Made by a program: the position numbers and the translations under genes. Source: Saprospiraceae bacterium (GTDB lineage: Bacteria > Bacteroidota > Bacteroidia > Chitinophagales > Saprospiraceae). From it: 11,449 nt of DNA. The DNA is taken from the NCBI GenBank assembly GCA_020850025.1, contig JADZFI010000374.1, positions 1 to 11,449 of the forward strand, read 5' to 3'. The notes beneath the pieces were generated by a model, which searched no databases, had not been told where the DNA came from, and saw only the letters and a program-made list of their open reading frames with translations. This document shows, one piece after another, positions 1-7,522 of the stretch; position 1 is the stretch's first letter, and every line of letters starts with the position of its first letter.

Positions 1-819
1 ACGAGTCATGGCTGCGGTAATTTTAGCCGAGTCGGTGAGTGCTTGCTCACCGTCAAAATTGCCCCAAAAAACGGGGTGATAATGGGTATCGTGCATGGGG
101 TAGGTATGCATCGACACATAATCCACCGCAGCAAACAAGCGGGTCAGGTCGTCGAGGTGATATTCGGCGCCTCCCCCACCCCAGGAGGCGAAATTGTCGG
201 AACTGGTGATCCAAAGATCCTTGGGCAGTTTGCCAGCCTGTTTCAGGGCTTGCAGTTGGTTCACATATTTCAGGATCACCCAGGGCTGCACGTAATAGCT
301 CGACGCCCAGTGTACCATGGCCTCATTGCCCACCGCTATGATCTTTACAATGTCCGGATATTCAGCGGCCATGGCCACAGCTCTCTGAATTTCTCCGGCA
401 TTGGCCTCCTCGTCTTCCTGCTGGTGGTCGGGCTGGCTGGTCCAGGCGCCCCGACAATCTATCCAGGCGCCCAGCATCACATACATTTCGAAGTTGGGAT
501 CCTCCTGCTTCAAGGCGCGAATGGCTTTTAACAGGTTGGCGGCTTCTGCCAGTTTGGTATTGTAGGTGCGCAGTATCCTGATGTTCATGGCAGCCAGGAT
601 TTTCATATCCTCTTTCAATTGCTGCACGGTGGGTTGTTGTTCACGACTGATGCCCCTATAACCGCCGTAAGAAATGGCCAAATAATCAGGGTTTCCCAGA
701 ATGTCTTTCGCTGTCAAGGTTGGTCTGTTTTGATTTGTTTGGTCAATATGACGGGTGTATCCCGAAAAAATGAAGGCTAAAGCCAAGAGGATACCCGCTG
801 TTTGCCGACTTGTTTTCAT
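1..819 (-). CDS. GH17-family beta-1,3-glucanase, exported, N-terminal part (runs off left edge)
   Basis: This reading frame stays open for 273 codons from ATG 819-817 to base 1; the C-terminus lies outside the window. The protein starts with a basic and hydrophobic segment (MKTSRQTAGILLALAFIFSG), a probable signal peptide. Seen in the sequence: an LRTYN strand near residue 90, AVGNEAMV with N165-E166 as the expected clan GH-A acid/base pair, and YVSMHTYP around residues 234-241. This set matches bacterial GH17 enzymes, which hydrolyse beta-1,3-glucan with retention. The nucleophile Glu should lie beyond the edge and cannot be checked. The start codon is 1 bp after the TAG of the upstream phosphorylase gene (TAG-T-ATG), which implies an operon and probably translational coupling. 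Whether it is an endo-glucanase, exo-glucanase or transglycosylase cannot be told. I am sure of the gene and fairly sure of the family. Confidence 0.85.
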   Translation of the reverse strand, partial: MKTSRQTAGILLALAFIFSGYTRHIDQTNQNRPTLTAKDILGNPDYLAISYGGYRGISREQQPTVQQLKEDMKILAAMNIRILRTYNTKLAEAANLLKAIRALKQEDPNFEMYVMLGAWIDCRGAWTSQPDHQQEDEEANAGEIQRAVAMAAEYPDIVKIIAVGNEAMVHWASSYYVQPWVILKYVNQLQALKQAGKLPKDLWITSSDNFASWGGGGAEYHLDDLTRLFAAVDYVSMHTYPMHDTHYHPVFWGNFDGEQALTDSAKITAAMTR

Positions 820-820
820 A

Positions 821-3800
821 CTATTTCAAGGTGGAGGGTTGAAGGTGTACCTGTATTTGCGCTATCTCGCCGGTTCTTTCAAATATCTTCCTGCTGCTCT
901 CCGGATCCAGGGTCCAGTCCTTCCAGGTCTGGGGCGCACCGTTTTTGGGCGTAACCGTCAGCGCGTTCTCCTGCGCCAGGGTGTACACTATCGGTACCTG
1001 GCAATAGGTGAAACAGAGAGAGCCGGGCTCAAGCGGCAGTTGCCGTGTTTGCTGCTCTACATCCACATATTCGAAAACGCCGGCTTCGGTGAGGAACTCG
1101 TTTTTCCGGAGCAAACAGGGATTGAAATGCAGCCGGCCATCTTTTACCCGCAAGCCCAATTCTCCGATCCTGCTCAGGATGTCTTCCTTTACCTGTCCGG
1201 TCATGCCTGGCTGCTGCGCCCCTTTTCCGGCAGGCGTGTGGGAATACGGGTCGGTGGGAAATGCGCCGTACAGTTTTGGCGATTTATGCACGCCAATGCC
1301 TTCGTTTATTTCGTAATAATGGTCCAGCAATTGGTCTACCACCGCTGCGCTCTCTCCGTCGTCCAGCGCTTTTTGGCAACATTCCATCACTGCCAGCTGT
1401 AGCTTGGATACCATGTGCCAATAGATAGAGCCCAGGCCTTCGTACCCATAGAAGGTGCCGGAGCGACCGGTGAATGCCTTGTGGTTGAAGATGTCTTCAA
1501 AGAACTGCAGTACCCGCTTTTTGTCCTGCTCCACAAGGGCTGCATAGGCGGTACCTGATAATCCGTCCAGCGCCGCGTTCAGGTCGTTGGCATTTTTGAA
1601 ATTGCTGTTGAAATGGCAAACGCCATTGACATCCTGCTCAACAATATCGGTATTCCCGTCGGCTAATAATCTGGTGAGCAGAGCAGATTGCGCAACGGCT
1701 TCTTTCGGCAAATTGTTTCTATGTAAAAAGCCAGGTAATTCCTTATTCGGATAGAGCAGATAACTATATTGGTCAGGGCGGAACAATTGACTTTTTTTCA
1801 AACTGTCCAGTACCACCGCAACCTCCTGAGCGGATAGATATTTGGCGCTCAATACGGCTACCTGGCCTTCCAGCATTTCGCTCAGATAGGAAACAGACAC
1901 TTTATCGTCGCCTTCTATGGTCATCAGGTTATAGGCATGATACAACTGATCCGGCCGTTTATTGGCGTCAATGGTGTGTTCCAGATAGCGCAGGCTGAGA
2001 TCAAAAAGCTGTGTTATCTCCTTTAGTGAAATCGTTTGTTTATTGCCTGAAAAGGACTGCTGATACAATTGTGTGCGATAGACACTGCCGGCCTTGCCCA
2101 AACCGTCCAGTATCTTTTTCCGGTCGGCGTCATTGATTTTACCGGACAGTAAATGCTGGTGTTTATCCAGGGTTTCCGTCACGCCCTTCAGGAAAGCGAG
2201 CAGCTCTGAAGAAACCGGCGTGTTCTCCACGGCCGAATCGGCCAATACTTTTTTGAAAAACTGGAGGAATCTGCGCAAGTAACACAGCGTCACCATCGAA
2301 ACACCATTGCCTACCAGGGCATTGTTGGCATCGTTCCATTCCGGCCGCTGAGTGTTCATCCAGATGCCTGCTTCCGGAATGAAATTGGACAGTTTTGCCA
2401 GAACCGTGGCCAGTATTTTTTCTGCAAACGTAACGGTGTGAATATGGCCGCTATGATTGCGCAGCAAGGCGCCATCTGCGCCGTGGCGTTCTTTCAGCTC
2501 GTGGATCTTCTTATCGGAGGCGTGATCAAATTCAATGGTATCCTTGGGGTTCCGGAGGGTGTCTTCGTAACTTTTGATCCGGTAGGGCACATTGGCATAC
2601 ACAAAACGCTCCTGGTTGAACAGGCCGGCCAATCTGCCGGGCTCATGGTCTTCCATGAACTCGAGGAATTTGAGCAGGTAAATGATCTGGTGATCGCCCC
2701 AATATCCGATGTACGACCAGGGGTTGTCCGGCTCAATGGTTTCCCAGTCGAAGCCGTCTTTGGTTACCCGGTAGGGATTGTAGCCGTCGAAAGTGGTGGC
2801 ATTCACAAACTTGTACACCATGCTTTCAATAAAGGCCGGGTAGGCATGGGCAAGGGCTTCCCAGTTCTGGAATATGTCTCGCCAGTTGCCCTGGTAATCC
2901 AGGATTTTGGAGCCGTCCTTTTCGCTTCGGGTATTGATGGAAAACCAGTTCCAGGGTCGACTGGGGTCTCCGTGCCGGCGACTGAATTTAAGCGGCATGT
3001 ATTCAATGCAGAGTCTGCTGAAATGCGGATCCACGCTTTGCTGCGCCAATGCCTTCAGGTCAAAAAAAGAAAACACCGTTGGCAGCTTGTCCAGCGCCGG
3101 CCTGGCCTGTTCGAAAACGCTTTTATTGGCTTTGGACAGATAGTTGGTAAAGTCCCCTTTTTCGATCTGGTAATTCTGATCAAAAATGCCGCCCCGCATG
3201 ATGTTGAACAGGACATTGGCAAAATGGCGGGTGAACTTGCGCTGATCCGAGCTCAGCTGAAGGCCGTCGGCAGCAGCATTGAGGGCGAGCAGGCGTTTCG
3301 TGCCGGCTTCTATGTCGTCCTCCACCAGTTGGCGCAACCCTTCCTGTTTTTTGATCAGCGCCTGCAGACCGGCCACTGCCACATGGCTTTGGTTGACGTT
3401 GGCCACGATCATCCATTCTTTTTCCGCGAGGGGCGCAAGGGTAATTTCTTTGTGCAGGAAATACGCGCCTTTTTCGGCCTTTACGTCTTCTTCCGGTTGC
3501 AGCGGCAGGCCTTTTCTGAAATTGCCAAGTTGCAGGGAGGAAAGCAAAATGGTGGGGTTTTCCAGGCCGATTGACCAGGCCACGTTGGCTTTCAGGGCTT
3601 CACTTGGCTCGGCCTTGTCTACAATGATGGCGCTCAGGGCATAAATGCCGAGGCCCGTGGCCTTATCCAGCTCGCTCCGTTTGTAGGCGTCTACCAGGTT
3701 ACTTGCACTGTTTTGCAAACTGCTCGGCACGCCGTAAGGCAGTATGTTCTGGATGCCGTCAAGCGCCGACACCCGTACTTCGGCCGATGCCAGGTTGATC

Positions 3801-4237
3801 AACTTCGACTTCCTGACGAAGCCAAACCTGTCGCTGGAATTCCAGGCTACCTGAAAAGCCAATTGCAGATCGTGGTTGATCTCCTCGAAAATGATCTTGT
3901 TCCCGTAAACGTGTTTGTACAGATTCCGACTGGTGCGGTGCACGCCTTCGTAGCGACTGGAGAAGGGTTCCCACACGTGCAGGGTATCTGCCTGCCGGAT
4001 CAGAAATATGGACTTGCTCCCGGTAATTTCTGCCGATTCCGTGATTTTGTCGTCTGTGTAATACGGAAACAAAGCGTAGTCGGCATTCTTTCTTCCGGCG
4101 CTCAGTCCGCCATTACTTGATATGAACAGCCAGTGATCGGAGTCGCTGACGATGCTCATGAAAAACGGGCGAAGGGTGTGACTATCAGATATCTTGAAGT
4201 AGCTGTCAGCTCCAATTTGCGTGTATTCCAGTTCCAT
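821..4237 (-). CDS. GH149-type beta-1,3-glucan phosphorylase (GH94-like), cytoplasmic
   Basis: The 1138-aa protein has no signal peptide (it begins MELEYTQIGADSYFKI), so it should be cytoplasmic. Family knowledge: GH149 enzymes, founded on Euglena EgP1 and bacterial orthologues of about 1100 aa, reversibly phosphorolyse beta-1,3-glucan to alpha-glucose 1-phosphate and a shortened chain; Bacteroidota copies occur in PULs. Seen here: an N-terminal beta-sandwich-like region (about 1-300), a helical linker, then an (alpha/alpha)6-like catalytic region. It contains RPEWNDANNALVG at 631-643, which parallels the GH94 WND motif; D636 is the likely general acid. Near the C-terminus, TDPYSH (995-1000) and GMTGQ (1011-1015) resemble the GH94-type phosphate-binding loops. 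Upstream GH16 ends 7 bp before, and GH17 follows after 1 bp. GH161 is the main alternative: it has the same activity but is mostly from Gram-positive bacteria and algae. A plain GH94 is unlikely at this length. The assignment is from recognition, not from an alignment. Confidence 0.85.
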   Translation of the reverse strand: MELEYTQIGADSYFKISDSHTLRPFFMSIVSDSDHWLFISSNGGLSAGRKNADYALFPYYTDDKITESAEITGSKSIFLIRQADTLHVWEPFSSRYEGVHRTSRNLYKHVYGNKIIFEEINHDLQLAFQVAWNSSDRFGFVRKSKLINLASAEVRVSALDGIQNILPYGVPSSLQNSASNLVDAYKRSELDKATGLGIYALSAIIVDKAEPSEALKANVAWSIGLENPTILLSSLQLGNFRKGLPLQPEEDVKAEKGAYFLHKEITLAPLAEKEWMIVANVNQSHVAVAGLQALIKKQEGLRQLVEDDIEAGTKRLLALNAAADGLQLSSDQRKFTRHFANVLFNIMRGGIFDQNYQIEKGDFTNYLSKANKSVFEQARPALDKLPTVFSFFDLKALAQQSVDPHFSRLCIEYMPLKFSRRHGDPSRPWNWFSINTRSEKDGSKILDYQGNWRDIFQNWEALAHAYPAFIESMVYKFVNATTFDGYNPYRVTKDGFDWETIEPDNPWSYIGYWGDHQIIYLLKFLEFMEDHEPGRLAGLFNQERFVYANVPYRIKSYEDTLRNPKDTIEFDHASDKKIHELKERHGADGALLRNHSGHIHTVTFAEKILATVLAKLSNFIPEAGIWMNTQRPEWNDANNALVGNGVSMVTLCYLRRFLQFFKKVLADSAVENTPVSSELLAFLKGVTETLDKHQHLLSGKINDADRKKILDGLGKAGSVYRTQLYQQSFSGNKQTISLKEITQLFDLSLRYLEHTIDANKRPDQLYHAYNLMTIEGDDKVSVSYLSEMLEGQVAVLSAKYLSAQEVAVVLDSLKKSQLFRPDQYSYLLYPNKELPGFLHRNNLPKEAVAQSALLTRLLADGNTDIVEQDVNGVCHFNSNFKNANDLNAALDGLSGTAYAALVEQDKKRVLQFFEDIFNHKAFTGRSGTFYGYEGLGSIYWHMVSKLQLAVMECCQKALDDGESAAVVDQLLDHYYEINEGIGVHKSPKLYGAFPTDPYSHTPAGKGAQQPGMTGQVKEDILSRIGELGLRVKDGRLHFNPCLLRKNEFLTEAGVFEYVDVEQQTRQLPLEPGSLCFTYCQVPIVYTLAQENALTVTPKNGAPQTWKDWTLDPESSRKIFERTGEIAQIQVHLQPSTLK

Positions 4238-4244
4238 TGTCCTG

Positions 4245-5084
4245 TTATTTAACCTCTGTGTAAACTTTTACGTAATCCACCAGCATGGTTTGCGGGAAAG
4301 GTGTTTGGGGGGTTGGGAAGCCTACATAGTTGCCGCCCACCGCAACATTAAGGATCAGAAAGAAGGGTTGGTCAAAAACCCATTCTCCGGGCACATCCTC
4401 CGGTCTGATGCGTTGATAAAGGGTGTCGTCCACAAAAAAATCCAGGTAATCTACGCCCCATTCGATGGCAAAAACATGAAAATCCACGTCGAAGCGGTCG
4501 TTGGTAAAGCCAAAGCTTTTGGTAATGGCCGCCCCGCCCGAATAGCCGGGTCCGTGAACGGTTCCATAAATGAGATTGGGTTGCTGGCCGCGGTATTCCA
4601 TGATGTCGATCTCTCCGCATTGCGGCCATGCCACCAGGTCGATATTTTCCCCCAGCATCCAAAAAGCCGGCCAGATCCCGGGCCCCCAGGGCATTTTCAT
4701 ACGCGCTTCGAAGCGCCCGTACGCCTGTGCGAACAAGCCCTGGGTTTTGATCCTTGCAGAGGTAAACGAACGACCTCCGAAGTTTTCACTTCGAGCTGTT
4801 ATGGCCAGATTTCCCTGGCCGTCAAGCGCAATGTTCTCCGGACGATCGGTGTAATATTGTAACTCCTGGTTTCCCCAGCCGTCGTTTCCCGGACCAATAC
4901 CGATATCGTACACCCATTTGGCGGCATCCGGAGCGGTACCGGCCGCACCGTTAAACTCATCTTCCCAAACCAACTGGTAATTGCGGTCAATGATGGCATT
5001 TGCATCATCCTTACAGCCCCAGGAGGCGGAAGAAATGATGATGAGCAATAAGCTGTTGAACAGCATGAAAGAGCTATATTTCAT
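4245..5084 (-). CDS. GH16 laminarinase (endo-beta-1,3-glucanase) lipoprotein
   Basis: The 279-aa protein is a single-domain GH16. The catalytic signature GEIDIMEYRG carries E158 (nucleophile), D160 and E163 (acid/base) in the EXDXXE form with the extra Met that is typical of laminarinases. WPAFWMLGENID just before it and GTVHGPGYSGG after it also fit. It should cut internal beta-1,3 bonds of laminarin-type glucan. I chose ATG 5084-5082 because it begins a lipoprotein signal peptide (MKYSSFMLFNSLLLIIISSASWGC, Cys24). The frame extends upstream to an ATG at 5144, but that would put the signal peptide inside the protein and run through the hairpin. The residues after Cys are K-D-D, like the Bacteroidota surface lipoprotein export signal K-(D/E)2, so surface exposure is inferred. 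It ends 7 bp before the phosphorylase start. Confidence 0.93.
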   Translation of the reverse strand: MKYSSFMLFNSLLLIIISSASWGCKDDANAIIDRNYQLVWEDEFNGAAGTAPDAAKWVYDIGIGPGNDGWGNQELQYYTDRPENIALDGQGNLAITARSENFGGRSFTSARIKTQGLFAQAYGRFEARMKMPWGPGIWPAFWMLGENIDLVAWPQCGEIDIMEYRGQQPNLIYGTVHGPGYSGGAAITKSFGFTNDRFDVDFHVFAIEWGVDYLDFFVDDTLYQRIRPEDVPGEWVFDQPFFLILNVAVGGNYVGFPTPQTPFPQTMLVDYVKVYTEVK

Positions 5085-5122
5085 GGTATTGCTGTGGTTA
5101 AGTGCTAGTTCTTTTACAGACA

Positions 5123-5152
5123 TTGGACGTTGGACATTGTCCAACTGTCCAA
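5123..5152 (-). repeat. Near-perfect 30-nt intergenic hairpin built from TTGGAC units
   Basis: On the minus strand this lies directly after the TAA (5155-5153) of the binding lipoprotein and 38 bp before the GH16 start. It reads TTGGACAG, then TTGGACAATGTCCAA, then CGTCCAA. The centre is a perfect palindrome and the outer arms also pair, giving about 13 base pairs with one bulged A and an AAT loop. TTGGAC occurs twice in one arm and GTCCAA twice in the other. No U-run follows, so a simple intrinsic terminator is unlikely. It may stabilise or process the mRNA between the two genes, lower downstream expression, or be a dispersed intergenic repeat. The structure is certain; its role is not. Confidence 0.75.
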
Positions 5153-7504
5153 TTAATTGTGGAACAGAATATTATCGAGGTAAATTTTTCCATTCCCCTC
5201 GAATTTGAACTGGAACACATTCGACAGGTCAACTGTCGGAGTGAATTCCGTCAAAGGGATATCAAAAGTCGCCCAGCCCGAGGTGGGCACCGTCAAAGCG
5301 TAAGGCTTCTCGGCAGGTCCCGGACTGATGAGGAATACATTGAGGGCGGTGGAATTCCCTGTCCACACATTGAGGTGCAGGTGGGTCATGCCGGTCAGGT
5401 TCTGATTGCTCCCCAGCTCGATGCCCTGATAGTTCAGGCCGGTGTATAACAGGGTGTTGTTGCCGGCAATCTGCACCTGACTAACCTGAGTTGCTTGTCC
5501 CCAGCCAGGGTTCAGGTTGGTGCCGGGAATGTTGTTGTAGGCATTGCTGAATACAGAGATAACGTTGGCAGCATTGTAGGTCGGCGTGGGCGCGGCTGTG
5601 GTGGGTTCGGTAGCGCCGCCACCGCCTTTGTGGAAATAGAGATTATCCAGGTAGATATCGCCGTTGCCTTCAAATTTAAATTGAATCAGGTTGTTGATGG
5701 CTACCGGTGAGAAACTGCTCAATGGAATGTCTATGCTGGTCCACCCATTTGTAGGCACTGTGAGTGAAACCGAGGTTTCAACCGGACCAGGGCTGATGAG
5801 GAACACATTCAAGAGTGTTGAATTGGCCGTCCAGAAATCGATGTGCAGGTGGGTCATGGCGGAGGCGTCAACATTGCTTCCGAATTGCGTTCCCTGATAA
5901 TTTAATCCGCCATAACGCAGAGTGTTATTCCCGGCAATCTGCACTTGTGAAACCACAGTGGCCTGGCCCCAGTTGGGATTCAAATCCGTTCCCGGAACAT
6001 TGGTGTAAGCATCGCTGAATATGGAAATAACGTCTGCTGCAGGCCGCACCGGTGGCGTTGGCGCAGCAGTAGTGGGCGCACTCGGCGGTGCAACGGCTCC
6101 CGCCTTGTAGAAATACACATTATCCACATACACATTCGGAATATCTCCGGAAAGCACCAGTTGTGCCAGATGCGCCCTGTTCGTCAGTCCGGTGAAACTC
6201 GAAAGCGGTATGTCCAGACTTACCCATTGCCCGGTAACGAGGGTGGGCCGGGTGAAGGCAAGCTCATGCTGAGAATCGTCGTTTCCGCCGAATATCCCGT
6301 TGGCGCCAAAATCCACCAGCAGCACTTTGAAGGCTTTGGGCAAATCGGTGGGATCGGGGGTCCAGATGTCCAGGTGAAAATGCGTCATGGCCGTCGCATT
6401 GATGGGTTGGGCGGCAAACTCTATCCCCACGAAGTTGAGGTTCCGGTACCGCTTCACATCGTCGCCGGCAATCTGAAGATCAAAATCCTCGGCGGTAGAA
6501 AACTGCCAGCGGGTGTTCCAGGTGTCTACCGTTACGTTGGTGTAGGCATTGCTGAAAAGTGAGATCACGCTGTCGGCGCCGATGGTGGGCGTTGGGGCCG
6601 GTGTTTGCGGCATAACAGCGCCCCCGGTGGAACTAAGGGTCAGTGAACCTGTGGCCTCAATGTCGCCCAACCTGGCGGTGATAACGGCGTCGCCGGAGCT
6701 GAGTACGGTGACAACACCGGCCTCGTGTACGGTTGCCACAGAAGTATCGGAGGAGGAGAAGCTGAAATAGCCCGGGGCCGCCGATACGCTTTGGTCCACG
6801 CCTGTCGGCATATTAAAGGTAGCCGTCAGCCCGCCAATGGTCAGCTGCTGACCGGTTTCTGCCGGTGATACCTGGTTTTCTCCATTCAGTATGCTGGCTC
6901 TTGGATGCGCCAGGGTGCCCAGTTTTTCAAATTTCACTTCATCAATCCAGAAGGTGTATCCGAGGCCGTCTTCCGGACCTTCAGAATAGAAGAACATGCC
7001 TCTTTCCTGCGTGAGTTTGGAAGCATCAGGAATGGGAATGATGAATTTTTGCCAGTTGGAATTCACCTGCACGTTGTTCAGCACGGTCAGGAATTTTGAC
7101 TCGCCAAAATCGTTGCCAAAACCAACGACATCAATGGTGGCCGCTTTTGAGGCTTTTGCCCAAAAGGTGAGCGCGTCGTAACCTCTCAGGTCTCTGCCAA
7201 CGGAGGTATAATAGGTGCCGCCCGCATAGGCGCCCTGGGGGTCGCCGGCGTCCGGAACGGAAAACTTCATGGAGGCCGATCCCCTGTATTTCACCTCCGT
7301 ATCTACGTCGAAGGCTGTCACTTTCGAGCCGCCGAAGGCGCCGTAGTTCAGGCCTGCGCTGAATCCGTCAATAAACACTTCCGGAGTGTTCGGAAATTCG
7401 GCCGGCTCGAGGTCTTCAAGTTCTCTTTTACAGCTGACGACCACCAAAATGGCCAGTGAGCTGAGCAACATGAGTGTTTGCAGGTGGTGCTTGATATTTT
7501 TCAT
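5153..7504 (-). CDS. Multimodular surface glycan-binding-like lipoprotein (Ig-like domain plus three repeated binding modules)
   Basis: The 783-aa protein has a lipoprotein signal peptide ending VVVSC (Cys25), followed by KRELEDLE, a Lys- and acid-rich tail that suggests surface display. Domains in order: residues about 40-197, a jelly-roll-like domain (RGYDALTFWAKAS, WQKFIIPIP, FWIDEVKFE); about 205-293, a bacterial Ig-like (BIG2-type) domain with SSSDTSVATV and SSGDAVITA; then three homologous modules at about 302-468, 486-626 and 638-783. Each module has a VISxFSxAYxN start, a QIAG-N/D core, THxHxDxWT and a YxDNxxFxK end. The modules are joined by linkers rich in Thr, Ala and Pro. No catalytic motif is seen. 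It most likely holds glucan at the surface for GH16, like a SusE-type or SGBP protein. Similar modules are, to my knowledge, often attached to Bacteroidota GH16 laminarinases, but here they stand alone. Its glucan specificity is inferred from the neighbours. Confidence 0.82.
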   Translation of the reverse strand: MKNIKHHLQTLMLLSSLAILVVVSCKRELEDLEPAEFPNTPEVFIDGFSAGLNYGAFGGSKVTAFDVDTEVKYRGSASMKFSVPDAGDPQGAYAGGTYYTSVGRDLRGYDALTFWAKASKAATIDVVGFGNDFGESKFLTVLNNVQVNSNWQKFIIPIPDASKLTQERGMFFYSEGPEDGLGYTFWIDEVKFEKLGTLAHPRASILNGENQVSPAETGQQLTIGGLTATFNMPTGVDQSVSAAPGYFSFSSSDTSVATVHEAGVVTVLSSGDAVITARLGDIEATGSLTLSSTGGAVMPQTPAPTPTIGADSVISLFSNAYTNVTVDTWNTRWQFSTAEDFDLQIAGDDVKRYRNLNFVGIEFAAQPINATAMTHFHLDIWTPDPTDLPKAFKVLLVDFGANGIFGGNDDSQHELAFTRPTLVTGQWVSLDIPLSSFTGLTNRAHLAQLVLSGDIPNVYVDNVYFYKAGAVAPPSAPTTAAPTPPVRPAADVISIFSDAYTNVPGTDLNPNWGQATVVSQVQIAGNNTLRYGGLNYQGTQFGSNVDASAMTHLHIDFWTANSTLLNVFLISPGPVETSVSLTVPTNGWTSIDIPLSSFSPVAINNLIQFKFEGNGDIYLDNLYFHKGGGGATEPTTAAPTPTYNAANVISVFSNAYNNIPGTNLNPGWGQATQVSQVQIAGNNTLLYTGLNYQGIELGSNQNLTGMTHLHLNVWTGNSTALNVFLISPGPAEKPYALTVPTSGWATFDIPLTEFTPTVDLSNVFQFKFEGNGKIYLDNILFHN
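5156..6601 (-). repeat. Three tandem coding repeats of a binding module
   Basis: The repeat spans are about 6601-6101 (module 1), 6049-5627 (module 2) and 5593-5156 (module 3) within the lipoprotein gene. Modules 2 and 3 are also alike at the DNA level: on the plus strand, CTGATGAGGAA starts near 5327 and near 5794, and GTGCAGGTGGGTCAT occurs near 5377 and 5843. Module 1 is more divergent and longer, with an insertion around LLVDFGANGIFGGNDD. This suggests an old duplication followed by a more recent one. Copy number could vary between strains or be misassembled. Confidence 0.8.
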
Positions 7505-7522
7505 GTCAGTAGTTTTTGGTCG

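Noticed and set aside
43..1402. Plus-strand open frames at 43-531 and 755-1402
   Set aside because: They are antisense shadows of the GH17 gene and of the phosphorylase C-terminus.
2438..3574. Plus-strand open frame of 378 codons
   Set aside because: It lies wholly antisense within the phosphorylase gene, whose motifs and length are clear; it shows no family signature.
5085..5144. Longer start for GH16 at 5144
   Set aside because: It adds 20 residues before a typical lipoprotein signal peptide and reads through the hairpin; the ATG at 5084 is far better.
5123..5152. Intrinsic terminator at the hairpin
   Set aside because: The stem is strong, but no T-rich run follows on the minus strand and the operon continues with co-directional genes.
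5156..6601. CRISPR-like or non-coding tandem repeats
   Set aside because: The repeats are about 450 bp long, in frame, and encode homologous protein modules.
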